Source: Bolinopsis microptera (lineage: Eukaryota; Ctenophora; Tentaculata; Lobata; Bolinopsidae). Taken from it: a stretch of 64,000 nt of DNA. Location: assembly GCF_026151205.1 (NCBI RefSeq), contig NC_087077.1, forward strand, positions 4,342,001 through 4,406,000, in the 5' to 3' direction. The position numbers and the translations under genes are program-made. Under the pieces are notes generated by a model. The model worked only from the letters and a program-made list of their open reading frames with translations. It was not told the origin of the DNA and searched no databases. Below are positions 1 through 11,470 of this stretch, in pieces (positions within the stretch are counted from its first letter, which is position 1; each line of letters opens with the position of its first letter).

Positions 1-635
1 AAACTTGTCTCTTTTCAATGACTATTTTTCGGTCCGTCTGCGAACAACAATTGGAACATACGGTCCGTATTTACTGAGTAGCCACCAGATTATACCAACT
101 GCACTGAAGTTACGTTGTTAACCTACTCTTAAAACAATAGCCAGCCAGTTAATGCATCTGTGCTGGTTCTCGGGTAGTGTGAGAGTTAGTGCTCGTAAAT
201 AAACGTTCCCTTAATTTAGTTGTACTTCCAGCCGACTATCCCGCCCTTCAACTGGCTGGGGTAATAAAGTCTCACAATGTTTACTGTCTATACGTTCGGC
301 TCGAACTTGACTGGGTATATGACATCGTGTATTAAATTGTAGGCACAAACGGGCACACAATAATGATTTCTCTTCTGCGTTCTGTCTTGTATTCATAAAT
401 AAATGCTTCAAGTGTTTTCAGGCCATAACAAGCATATTTATAATTTCAATTCTTCACCAGATCATGCATTGCGTTTGGTGCTACAGATAGTTGTCTTTGT
501 TGTCCCTCAAGGTTCACGGAGTAAGATAAGAGGTAATACGTGCAGCAAAGAGTTTTAGGGCAGGTTATTTAACGAGGGCAGGTTATTTAACGAGGAATCT
601 GTTTGGTCGGTGATTTGACTCATGAATGTGTTTTT
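1..635. other. No gene recognised (left edge)
   Basis: I see no convincing coding exon here. The only structure is a 19-20 bp direct duplication (GGGCAGGTTATTTAACGAG twice, 558-594). The open frame at 211-411 minus resembles no family I know. Confidence 0.5.
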
Positions 636-700
636 AAGAGTGTTACTAAGAGTGTTACTAAGAGTGTTACTAAGAGTGTTACTAAGAGTGTTACTAAGAG
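636..700. repeat. 12-bp minisatellite, about 5 copies
   Basis: Tandem copies of AGAGTGTTACTA, nearly perfect. The array ends about 25 bp before a candidate exon (726-949, minus strand), so on the minus strand it would lie just inside the downstream intron. Confidence 0.9.
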
Positions 701-725
701 TATGTCATAATCTCTCAGCTCTTAC

Positions 726-949
726 CTGTCTCCTCAGCTCCTTGCTTCTAGCCATGGCTCCGTTTATAACTCCTCTTACAGCGGGCTGGGTCACTGTCTG
801 ATCCACCACTGAAACTGATTGCCTCCTGCTACCTTGCACATTTCCAGTGCCGGTCACCAGGAGTGTTCGGTCCGCGTTCCTCACCCCACCTGATGTAGTG
901 GTAGGTGATGTACCACCTGATGTACCCAGCTTTAAAGGCATGACCTCAA
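726..949 (-). CDS. Candidate internal coding exon, gene unknown
   Basis: On the minus strand an open frame of 74 codons is bounded by a good acceptor (pyrimidine-rich tract, then TAATAG before 949) and a consensus donor (CAG|GTAAGA at 726/725). The phases are 1 in and 0 out. The peptide is rich in Gly, Ser, Thr and Val and ends in a basic stretch (ARSKELRRQ). It looks like a disordered segment followed by the start of a charged helix. I do not recognise a family, and no partner exons were found, so the gene would continue outside the window or across the neighbouring arrays. A chance open frame between splice-like sites is possible. Confidence 0.35.
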
Positions 950-1198
950 CTATTAGCAACAATTAGTAAACAAGTTAAGAGAGAATGGGGGAGCAGTCTC
1001 CTTGTTGGTTGTCAAGGAGACACCCCCTCCTCAGCTAGTGTCACTTTTACTGCTGCCACAACTTGTTTAACACTTTCTAGTAGGCTATTATGTTATGTAT
1101 ATTGGTACGGCTGACGATTCTACAAATTCATGTCATTCACTTGCTGTCATTCTACTGTCATTCTGCTCTATATCAGTATTACTTACCTGCTGTCATTC

Positions 1199-1390
1199 AC
1201 TAACACTACTAACACTTATTGGTAATACTTACTAACACTTATTAACACTTACTAACACTTACTAACACTTACTAAAACTTAATAACACTTACTAACACTT
1301 ACTAACACTTACTAACACTTACTAACACTTGTAGGTAACACTTACTAACACTTACTAACACTTACTAACACTTGTAGGTAACACTTACCT
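1199..1390. repeat. 10-bp minisatellite
   Basis: Tandem TAACACTTAC units with occasional variants (CTTATT, CTTAAT). TGTAGGTAACACTTAC interrupts the array twice, giving a weak higher-order pattern. Confidence 0.85.
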
Positions 1391-1562
1391 ATAAACTTGC
1401 TTTTTCTATTGTCTATAGAATTCATGCTGGAACTGTTGGGCGGACTACATTTCTTTTGATTCCCTATTCCTAATGAAGAAAAAGAAGGTTAGATTAGAAA
1501 CGTATGTAAAATTATTGTTTATTTGCATTTCAGCGCTATAACAATAATTGTAATCATTGCGA

Positions 1563-2800
1563 TGGAAAATACACCAGTACTACTGGTCCAGTAGTTCTTA
1601 AACCTCTAAACAGACTAGCTGGAAATACACCAGTACTACTGGTCCAGTAGTTCTTAAACCTCTAAACGGACTAGCTGGAAATACACCACTACTGCTGGTC
1701 CAGTAGTTCTTAAACCTATAAACAGACTAGCTGCAAATACACCAGTACTACTGGTCCAGCAGTTCTTAAACCTCTAAACGGACTAGCTGGAAATACACCA
1801 GTACTACTGGTTCAGTAGTTCTTAAACCTCTAAACGGACTAGCTGAAAATACACCAGTACTACTGGTCCAGTAGTTCTTAAACCTCTAAACGGACTAGCT
1901 GGAAATACACCAGTACTACTGGTCCAGTAGTTCTTAAACCTCTAAACGGACTAGCTGGAAATACACCACTACTGCTGGTCCAGCAGTTCTTAAACCTCTC
2001 AACAGACTAGCTGCAAATACACCAGTACTACTGGTCCATCAGTTCTTAAACCTCTAAACGGACTAGCTGAAAATACACCAGTACTACTGGTCCATCAGTT
2101 CTTAAACCTCGAAACGGACTAGCTGGAAATACACCAGTACTACTGGTCCAGCAGTTCTTAAACCTCTAAACGGACTAGCTGCAAATACACCAGTACTACT
2201 GGTCCAGCAGTTCTTAAACCTCTAAACGGACTAGCTGGAAATACACCAGTACTACTGGTCCAGTAGTTCTTAAACCTCTAAACGGACTAGCTGGAAATAC
2301 ACCAGTACTACTGGTCCAGCAGTTCTTAAACCTCTAAACGGACTAGCTGCAAATACACCAGTACTACTGGTCCAGCAGTTCTTAAACCTCTAAACGGACT
2401 AGCTGGAAATACACCAGTACTACTGGTCCAGCAGTTCTTAAACCTCTAAACGGACTAGCTGCAAATACACCAGTACTACTGGTCCAGCAGTTTCTTAAAC
2501 CTCTAAACGGACTAGCTGGAAATACACCAGTACTACTGGTCCAGCAGTTCTTAAACCTCTAAACGGACTAGCTGGAAATACACCAGTACTACTGGTCCAG
2601 CAGTTCTTAAACCTCTAAACGGACTAGCTGGAAATACACCAGTACTACTGGTCCAGCAGTTCTTAAACCTCTAAACGGACTAGCTGGAAATACACCAGTA
2701 CTACTGGTCCAGTAGTTCTTAAACCTCTAAACGGACTAGCTGGAAATACACCAGTACTACTGGTCCAGTAGTTCTTAAACCTCTAAACGGACTAGCTGGA
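1563..2800. repeat. 56-bp minisatellite, about 22 copies
   Basis: The unit begins GGAAATACACCAGTACTACT and ends CGGACTAGCT. Copies are about 95% alike and differ at a few recurrent sites (GTAG/GCAG, GGAAAT/GCAAAT, AACGG/AACAG), and one copy has an extra T near 2491. CCAGTACTACTGG inside each unit is an imperfect palindrome. Confidence 0.95.
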
Positions 2801-3927
2801 CCAGAACAACATAGTATGCCACAATCATCAAAAACATTAGCACTACATTCAATAACAACAGTCAAAAAAACCTGCAGTGCACCTTATCACGGGACACTGT
2901 GGTCTGAACCTCCATACCATTTGCAGATCAAGTATCAGTGCGTGTCCTATGTGCAGTGCGTGTCCTATGTGCAGCAAGTACCAGTACGTGTCCTATGTGC
3001 AGCGAATGTCTCGCACTTTCTCGGACAGAAGAAGACTTTATTCAGAAGTAATAACAAAGCCGCGCACACTTGCACACTGCAGCGAAACGTAGCAACAATA
3101 TAATTATAGCCCTGTACTCTGTAGTCTATACATGGCACAAGGACAGGATAATACTAAGAACCACCCTTACATCAGACAGTGCCAGGTAGCATATCATCTG
3201 TAAACTGTGGGATCGTCTGGTATCATAACTTATAATCATCAGGATAATATCTTCAAAAGCAGCGGCTAAGGAAGCATGGCTCTGAGAGGCGAGGTAGTCA
3301 GATAGCTTCCTGCTACCTGACTACTAGTCAAGTAGCAGGGAGCCTGGCTCCAAGTTGGCTCCAAGTTGGCTTAAGGTTGCACTAGGCTTGCTGTGGACGC
3401 CATGAACAAACCCACAGTACTGATGACGAATCAACACAAAATACTACACAAAGGTATATGTCAGCCTGACTAGAGTACTTCGGTAATCAGTATAGTAAAA
3501 GTAAAAAACACTCTCACCCGCCAAAGGTATTCAAATAGCGGACAAATAAACACATACGGATATATCTGAAGAATAAGCAGATTCAAAATACTCGACACCA
3601 CAATTTTAAATGTTTATGTTTGATTTTAAGCCGACGGGTTATACAGCAAAATAATTGTTTTCAATCGAACAAAACAACCAAAGATTGCAGTCACAGAGGT
3701 TTCAAAGTTAAAGTATTAGAGGAGGGCTTGTTATGGAAGATATAGGAAAGTAAAAAGTGGGTGGAGAAAAGGAGAGTAGGAAAGAGTACCACTCGAAGAG
3801 AAAATGCTGCTCTCCACTCCCTACTACTCTACTACTACTCCTAGCCACTAGGTACCACTCTCTACTACTCTACTACTACTGCTAGCCACTAGGTACCACT
3901 CTCTACTACTCTACTACTACTCCTAGG
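2801..3927. other. No gene recognised; short repeats
   Basis: The 2816-3103 frame contains a short duplicated stretch (GTGCGTGTCCTATGTGCA) and matches no family I know. From about 3805 to 3945 a block built of CTACTACTACTC and CTAGCCACTAGGTACCAC is repeated about three times. Confidence 0.5.
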
Positions 3928-3963
3928 CACTAGGTAGCACTCTCCAGAGAGTGCTACCTAGTG
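3928..3963. repeat. Perfect 17-bp inverted repeat, 2-nt loop
   Basis: CACTAGGTAGCACTCTC is followed, after CA, by its exact reverse complement. It lies at the end of the short tandem block that carries the same CACTAGGTA motif, so one half probably arose by inversion of a repeat copy. Confidence 0.85.
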
Positions 3964-4228
3964 GCTAGTGCTAACCTGGACACGACGCACAATGCCTAGT
4001 TATATCAACAAGAGAATAAGCTTTTTTGCTGCTTTCTCACCCTGCAGCTGGTAACCAGGTAACCAGGTAACCAGGATACCCTGCAGCTTCCCTACCGCTA
4101 GAGTGCAGAGCTGTGACGTAGTAATCGTGACAACAGCTTTATGTTGAACTCTACTCCGCAAAAGTTTCTGATTTCCCACAACTACAACGTACGTTACCAA
4201 TTACCAACTAGAATGTTGGTGAGGAACA

Positions 4229-4560
4229 ATGAAGGAAGAGCTCAGCCGACGAGAGGACTTATTGAGGACTTATTGCTGAGGGAGGAAACATTGCAGTGGT
4301 TCCACACACAATTAGAGGGGGAAATACAGAATAAGGAAAAAGTTAGTGAGAGTTTGAGGGATTACTGTCGGCGCGGAGAGTATTATTATAAACCCCTACT
4401 GAAGACGGTACACATGTATTTATATGTTTCAAGAAACCCTCCTGGCCTCCTGCCTCATCGAGCAGTCACTGATTTCGTCAGTCATTTACTCTGCCAATTA
4501 TTTATAAATCTATATGTAATCTGGGGAGAAGAACGTCATTGGCTCATGAATGACGACTGT
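4229..4560 (+). pseudogene. Candidate coiled-coil coding exon broken by an 11-bp duplication
   Basis: An ATG in good context (AACAATGA at 4229) opens a frame of charged helix-forming residues (KEELSRREDLL). It then runs into an 11-bp tandem duplication (AGGACTTATTG at 4254-4264 and again at 4265-4275), which shifts the frame and leads to a stop. Past the duplication another frame continues the same Leu/Glu/Lys/Gln-rich, coiled-coil-like composition (LREETLQWFHTQLEGEIQNK). The simplest reading is one coding segment disrupted by a slippage duplication. No known family is recognised and no partner exons were found. It may instead be a chance open frame. Confidence 0.3.
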
Positions 4561-4842
4561 GTCTGCAACTATTAACTACAAAATGGCTACTAGCTGGAGC
4601 CCTGGTATAAACGAGCTAAAACACTGGATTTACTGCATCTCTGCAAGGGGCACAAGGCAAATGTGGTGAGCTATTACGTCCCTAGACCCAAGCAGGGACA
4701 TTGGGACAATAGCTCAGGGACAATGACTATGTAGTTAGTACCCTCTCTTCTACAAAAAGAGAAATTACCCGGGAGCACAAGCTGCAGATGTACTAAGAGA
4801 GTTTTGACACTTAGTTAAGGAGCTGGTTAACATGCGATGCTG

Positions 4843-5215
4843 ATTAGATAACAAAGCAGGGGCTGGAGGAGTGCGAGATACGGGGCAGATAACAAAAAAG
4901 GAGCTGGTGGAGCAGTGCGAGATACGGGGCAGATAACAAAGAAGGGGCTGGTGGAGTGAGAGATACGGGGCAGATAACAAAGCAGGGACTGGAGGAGTGC
5001 GAGATACGGGGCAGATAACAAAGCAGGGACTGGAGGAGTGCGAGATACGGGGTAGATAACAAAAAAGGGACTGGAGGAGTGCGAGATAAGGGGCAGATAA
5101 CAAAGCAGGGACTGGAGGAGTGCGAGATACGGGGCAGATAACAAAGCAGGGGTCGGTGGAGGAGTGCGAGATACGGGGCAGATAACAAAGAAGGGGATGG
5201 TGGAGTGAGAGGCAG
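4843..5215. repeat. 41-bp minisatellite, about 9 copies
   Basis: The unit starts AGATAACAAAGCAGGGACTG and ends GCGAGATACGGGGC. Because 41 is not a multiple of three and the unit lacks minus-strand stops, all three minus frames stay open, giving overlapping Leu/Ser/Pro-rich open frames. I do not count them as genes. Confidence 0.92.
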
Positions 5216-5655
5216 TATGGCGAATATTAGGGTGGTTCACCCTAGCGAACATGGTGCACAAAATACATCAGGTTACTATTGTACCTTCCAATTTGAATAG
5301 ATAGACACAACCTGTACACGGACGTTTAGGAATTGATTTGATTTGCTAGTCCCGGGTGAACTGCCGGCGTGTGCGAGTTGTTTTTTAGGGTGGCTACATT
5401 TATACAATCAATCTCCAGCCCAAGTTGAAGCTGCCACGTGAACTTATTTCATATTTTGTTGGTTTAACAGCGGAACTTGCTGGTGAATAGGAAGACTGGG
5501 GGGACTCCTATCATGATGTAGCAAACTGCAACAAGTCATGGCAAAATCCTGCAGTTTGAATAAAGCCTCCATATTTGGTTGAATGTGAACATGGGCAATA
5601 GAAAACAAAGTATGTTAGCACTGCACACGTGAAAAACTGCACACGTACCTTGTTT
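5216..5655. other. No gene recognised
   Basis: No coding potential or repeat structure that I can support. Confidence 0.5.
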
Positions 5656-5735
5656 TCACGACAAATATCTTCCTCCGATTACAACTACCTCCACACTGAG
5701 CAGGTAGTTGTAATCGACGGAGAACTTTGTCGTGA
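5656..5735. ncRNA. Long imperfect hairpin, pre-miRNA-like in size
   Basis: Arms 5656-5690 and 5702-5735 pair over 15 bp next to an 11-nt loop (CGATTACAACTACCT with AGGTAGTTGTAATCG). A mismatched stretch of about 9-10 nt follows, then 10 more bp at the base (TCACGACAAA with TTTGTCGTGA). Total length is 80 nt. Either strand could give such a stem. I cannot tell a small-RNA precursor from a short inverted-repeat transposon remnant, and no flanking duplication was found. Confidence 0.3.
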
Positions 5736-6267
5736 TTCAATGTCTAGTTGGCTAGAAAAACGGGCAAAACCGCAAAGCGGTTACCAAATTTGTTCCAAAA
5801 AGACAAGCCAGGAGCAAGTAAAAAGCTGCGACGGTTTGGTGGATGGAAAAGGTGGACATGCTGTGACGTCAGAGGAGAAGCTCTACAAATACACAAGTAC
5901 AATAAAATCATGGTGGGGCTATGCTCAGCTGGAAAATACCATCTGGATGAGCTAAAAATACCTACGAGTGGGAGTCAGACTGTAATGACTGGCAGGTAGC
6001 ACCCTATACATTGGTCTGGAGAAGTGAAAATAAAAGCTAGTCTAGACGAGTTTCCCACTCCCTGACGCAGCTACTATTCCAAAGTAAGCAGCATTTGTTC
6101 CTTATGTTGGATGAAGCCAGTAGTGACCACAGAGCCGGTGATGGCTCCTTCACTATACATGTAGTTAATTGTATAACGGGGCTAAAACATGGACTAATTA
6201 TCATGTAAATCCTAACTCGTGCTGAACTGTGGGCACGTTCTGGTGGGGAAGTCTGTAGTACTCTGCA
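5736..6267. other. No gene recognised
   Basis: The open frame crossing 5629-5955 is unlike any family I know and overlaps the hairpin. A full CRE-like site (TGACGTCA) lies near 5870. Confidence 0.45.
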
Positions 6268-9200
6268 GTGCAGACTTCTCCGCCAGATCAGGGTACAGAC
6301 CTTGTAGTTTGTATCTCAGATCTAGGTGCAGACCTTGTAGTTTGTATCTCAGATCAGGGTACAGACCTTGTAGTTTGTATCTCAGATCAGGGTGCAGACC
6401 TTGTAGTTTGTATCTCAGATCAGGGTGCAGACCTTGTAGTTTGTATCTCAGATCAGGGTGCAGACCTTGTAGTTTGTATCTCAGATCAGGGTACAGACCT
6501 TGTAGTTTGTATCTCAGATCAGGGTGCAGACCTTGTAGTTTGTATCTCAGATCAGGGTGCAGACCTTGTAGTTTGTATCTCAGATCAGGGTGCAGACCTT
6601 GTAGTTTGTATCTCAGATCAGGGTGCAGACCTTGTAGTTTGTATCTCAGATCAGGGTGCAGACCTTGTAGTTTGTATCTCAGATCAGGGTACAGACCTTG
6701 TAGTTTGTATCTCAGATCAGGGTACAGACCTTGTAGTTTGTATCTCATATCAGGGTACAGACCTTGTAGTTTGTATCTCAGATCAGGGTACAGACCTTGT
6801 AGTTTATATCTCAGATCAGGGTACAGACCTTGTAGTTTGTATCTCAGATCAGGGTACAGACCTTGTAGTTTGTATCTCAGATCTAGGTACAGACCTTGTA
6901 GTTTGTATCTCAGATCAGGGTACAGACCTTGTAGTTTGTATCTCATATCAGGGTACAGACCTTGTAGTTTGTATCTCATATCAGGGTACAGACCTTGTAG
7001 TTTGTATCTCAGATCAGGGTACAGACCTTGTAGTTTGTATCTCATATCAGGGTACAGACCTTGTAGTTTGTATCTCAGATCAGGGTACAGACCTTGTAGT
7101 TTGTATCTCAGATCTAGGTACAGACCTTGTAGTTTGTATCTCAGATCAGGGTGCAGACCTTGTAGTTTGTATCTCAGATCAGGGTACAGACCTTGTAGTT
7201 TGTATCTCAGATCAGGGTGCAGACCTTGTAGTTTGTATCTCAGATCAGGGTGCAGACCTTGTAGTTTGAATCTCAGATCAGGGTGCAGACCTTGTAGTTT
7301 GAATCTCAGATCAGGGTACAGACCTTGTAGTTTGTATCTCAGATCAGGGTGCAGACCTTGTAGTTTGTATCTCAGATCAGGGTACAGACCTTGTAGTTTG
7401 TATCTCAGATCAGGGTGCAGACCTTGTAGTTTGTATCTCAGATCAGGGAACAGACCTTGTAGTTTGTATCTCAGATCAGGGTACAGACCTTGTAGTTTGT
7501 ATCTCAGATCAGGGTACAGACCTTGTAGTTTGTATCTCAGATCAGGGTGCAGACCTTGTAGTTTGTATCTCAGATCAGGGTACAGACCTTGTAGTTTGTA
7601 TCTCAGATCAGGGTACAGACCTTGTAGTTTGTATCTCAGATCAGGGTACAGACCTTGTAGTTTGTATCTCAGATCAGGGTACAGACCTTGTAGTTTGTAT
7701 CTCAGATCAGGGTGCAGACCTTGTAGTTTGTATCTCAGATCAGGGAACAGACCTTGTAGTTTGTATCTTAGATCAGGGTGCAGACCTTGTAGTTTGTATC
7801 TCAGATCTAGGTGCAGACCTTGTAGTTTGTATCTCAGATCAGGGTACAGACCTAATTGTAGTTTGTATCTCAGATCAGGGTGCAGACCTTGTAGTTTGTA
7901 TCTCAGATCAGGGTGCAGACCTTGTAGTTTGTATCTCAGATCAGGGTGCAGACCTTGTAGTTTGTATCTCAGATCAGGGTGCAGACCTTGTAGTTTGTAT
8001 CTCAGATCAGGGTGCAGACCTTGTAGTTTGTATCTCAGATCAGGGTGCAGACCTTGTAGTTTGTATCTCAGATCAGGGTACAGACCTTGTAGTTTGTATC
8101 TCAGATCAGGGTACAGACCTTGTAGTTTATATCTCAGATCAGGGTACAGACCTTGTAGTTTGTATCTCAGATCAGGGTGCAGACCTTGTAGTTTGTATCT
8201 CAGATCAGGGTGCAGACCTTGTAGTTTGTATCTCAGATCAGGGTGCAGACCTTGTAGTTTTTATCTCAGATCTAGGTACAGACCTTGTAGTTTGTATCTC
8301 AGATCAGGGTGCAGACCTTGTAGTTTTTATCTCAGATCAGGGTACAGACCTTGTAGTTTGTATCTCAGATCAGGGTGCAGACCTTGTAGTTTGTATCTCA
8401 GATCAGGGTGCAGACCTTGTAGTTTGTATCTCAGATCAGGGTGCAGACCTTGTAGTTTTTATCTCAGATCTAGGTACAGACCTTGTAGTTTGTATCTCAG
8501 ATCAGGGTGCAGACCTTGTAGTTTGTATCTCAGATCAGGGTGCAGACCTTGTAGTTTGTATCTCAGATCAGGGTACAGACCTTGTAGTTTGTATCTCAGA
8601 TCAGGGTGCAGACCTTGTAGTTTGTATCTCAGATCTAGGTGCAGACCTTGTAGTTTGTATCTCAGATCAGGGTACAGACCTTGTAGTTTGTATCTCAGAT
8701 CAGGGTGCAGACCTTGTAGTTTGTATCTCAGATCAGGGTGCAGACCTTGTAGTTTGTATCTCAGATCAGGGTGCAGACCTTGTAGTTTGTATCTCAGATC
8801 AGGGTACAGACCTTGTAGTTTGTATCTCAGATCAGGGTGCAGACCTTGTAGTTTTTATCTCAGATCAGGGTACAGACCTTGTAGTTTGTATCTCAGATCT
8901 AGGTGCAGACCTTGTAGTTTGTATCTCAGATCAGGGTGCAGACCTTGTAGTTTGTATCTCAGATCAGGGTGCAGACCTTGTAGTTTGTATCTCAGATCAG
9001 GGTACAGACCTTGTAGTTTGTATCTCAGATCAGGGTGCAGACCTTGTAGTTTGTATCTCAGATCAGGGTACAGACCTTGTAGTTTGTATCTCAGATCAGG
9101 GTGCAGACCTTGTAGTTTGTATCTCATATCAGGGTGCAGACCTTGTAGTTTGTATCTCAGATCTAGGTGCAGACCTTGTAGTTTGTATCTCAGATCAGGG

Positions 9201-11470
9201 TACAGACCTTGTAGTTTGTATCTCAGATCTAGGTGCAGACCTTGTAGTTTGTATCTCAGATCAGGGTGCAGACCTTGTAGTTTGTATCTCAGATCAGGGT
9301 GCAGACCTTGTAGTTTGTATCTCAGATCAGGGTACAGACCTTGTAGTTTGTATCTCAGATCAGGGTGCAGACCTTGTAGTTTGTATCTCAGATCAGGGTA
9401 CAGACCTTGTAGTTTGTATCTCAGATCAGGGTGCAGACCTTGTAGTTTGTATCTCAGATCAGGGTACAGACCTTGTAGTTTGTATCTCAGATCAGGGTGC
9501 AGACCTTGTAGTTTTTATCTCAGATCAGGGTACAGACCTTGTAGTTTGTATCTCAGATCTAGGTGCAGACCTTGTAGTTTGTATCTCAGATCAGGGTGCA
9601 GACCTTGTAGTTTGTATCTCAGATCAGGGTGCAGACCTTGTAGTTTGTATCTCAGATCAGGGTACAGACCTTGTAGTTTGTATCTCAGATCAGGGTACAG
9701 ACCTTGTAGTTTGTATCTCAGATCAGGGTGCAGACCTTGTAGTTTGTATCTCATATCAGGGTGCAGACCTTGTAGTTTGTATCTCAGATCTAGGTGCAGA
9801 CCTTGTAGTTTGTATCTCAGATCAGGGTACAGACCTTGTAGTTTGTATCTCAGATCTAGGTGCAGACCTTGTAGTTTGTATCTCAGATCAGGGTGCAGAC
9901 CTTGTAGTTTGTATCTCAGATCAGGGTGCAGACCTTGTAGTTTGTATCTCATATCAGGGTACAGACCTTGTAGTTTGTATCTCATATCAGGGTACAGACC
10001 TTGTAGTTTGTATCTCATATCAGGGTACAGACCTTGTAGTTTGTATCTCAGATCAGGGTGCAGACCTTGTAGTTTGTATCTCAGATCAGGGTGCAGACCT
10101 TGTAGTTTGTATCTCAGATCAGGGTGCAGACCTTGTAGTTTGTATCTCAGATCAGGGTGCAGACCTTGTAGTTTGTATCTCAGATCAGGGTGCAGACCTT
10201 GTAGTTTGTATCTCAGATCAGGGTGCAGACCTTGTAGTTTGTATCTCAGATCAGGGTGCAGACCTTGTAGTTTGTATCTTATATCAGAGTGCAGACCTTG
10301 TAGTTTGTATCTCAGATCAGGGTACAGACCTTGTAGTTTGTATCTCAGATCAGGGTACAGACCTTGTAGTTTGTATCTCAGATCAGGGTACAGACCTTGT
10401 AGTTTGTATCTCAGATCAGGGTACAGACCTTGTAGTTTGTATCTCAGATCAGGGTACAGACCTTGTAGTTTGTATCTCAGATCAGGGTACAGACCTTGTA
10501 GTTTGTATCTCAGATCAGGGTGCAGACCTTGTAGTTTGTATCTCAGATCAGGGTACAGACCTTGTAGTTTGTATCTCAGATCAGGGTACAGACCTTGTAG
10601 TTTGTATCTCAGATCAGGGTGCAGACCTTGTAGTTTGTATCTCAGATCAGGGTACAGACCTTGTAGTTTGTATCTCAGATCAGGGTGCAGACCTTGTAGT
10701 TTGTATCTCAGATCAGGGTACAGACCTTGTAGTTTGTATCTCAGATCAGGGTGCAGACCTTGTAGTTTGTATCTCAGATCTAGGTGCAGACCTTGTAGTT
10801 TGTATCTCAGATCAGGGTGCAGACCTTGTAGTTTGTATCTCAGATCAGGGTACAGACCTTGTAGTTTGTATCTCAGATCAGGGTGCAGACCTTGTAGTTT
10901 GTATCTCAGATCAGGGTGCAGACCTTGTAGTTTGTATCTCAGATCAGGGTACAGACCTTGTAGTTTGTATCTCAGATCAGGGTACAGACCTTGTAGTTTG
11001 TATCTCAGATCAGGGTACAGACCTTGTAGTTTGTATCTCAGATCAGGGTGCAGACCTTGTAGTTTGTATCTCAGATCAGGGTACAGACCTTGTAGTTTGT
11101 ATCTCAGATCAGGGTGCAGACCTTGTAGTTTGTATCTCAGATCTAGGTGCAGACCTTGTAGTTTGTATCTCAGATCAGGGTGCAGACCTTGTAGTTTGTA
11201 TCTCAGATCAGGGTACAGACCTTGTAGTTTGTATCTCAGATCAGGGTGCAGACCTTGTAGTTTGTATCTCAGATCAGGGTGCAGACCTTGTAGTTTGTAT
11301 CTCAGATCTAGGTGGCAGACCTAATGTTATCCTTTTAGTTTGTATCTCAGATCTAGGTGGCAGACCTAATGTTATCCTTGTAGTTTGTATCTCAGATCTA
11401 GGTGGCAGACCTAATGTTATCCTTGTAGTTTGTATCTCAGATCTAGGTGGCAGACCTAATGTTATCCTTG
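6268..11470. repeat. 33-bp minisatellite, about 150 copies, with higher-order structure
   Basis: The unit starts AGATCAGGGTGCAGACCTTG and continues TAGTTTGTATCTC. Recurrent variants are GTGC/GTAC, CAGGG/CTAGG, AGATC/ATATC and TTTGTATC/TTTTTATC. Variant strings recur in order: 8821-8990 and 9481-9650 are identical at a distance of 660 bp (20 units), and another block recurs at 363 bp (11 units) near 10780 and 11143. The last four copies (11305-11470) are a 45-bp form with about 12 nt inserted (CCTAATGTTATC). The period is 3x11 and lacks stops, so an open frame of 1701 codons results. Nothing else supports translation of it. Confidence 0.97.

Noticed and set aside
1563-2800. CRISPR-like array
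   Set aside because: Tandem units touch without unique spacers, and the DNA is an animal genome.
4765-5261. Overlapping Leu/Ser/Pro-rich minus-strand frames
   Set aside because: Three frames are open at once over a 41-bp satellite, which is typical of a repeat without stop codons.
6219-11324. A 1701-codon open frame made of an 11-residue repeat (SGCRPCSLYLR)
   Set aside because: It exists only because the satellite period (33) is a multiple of three and lacks stops. Other frames and the minus strand are also open over long parts, and there is no gene context.
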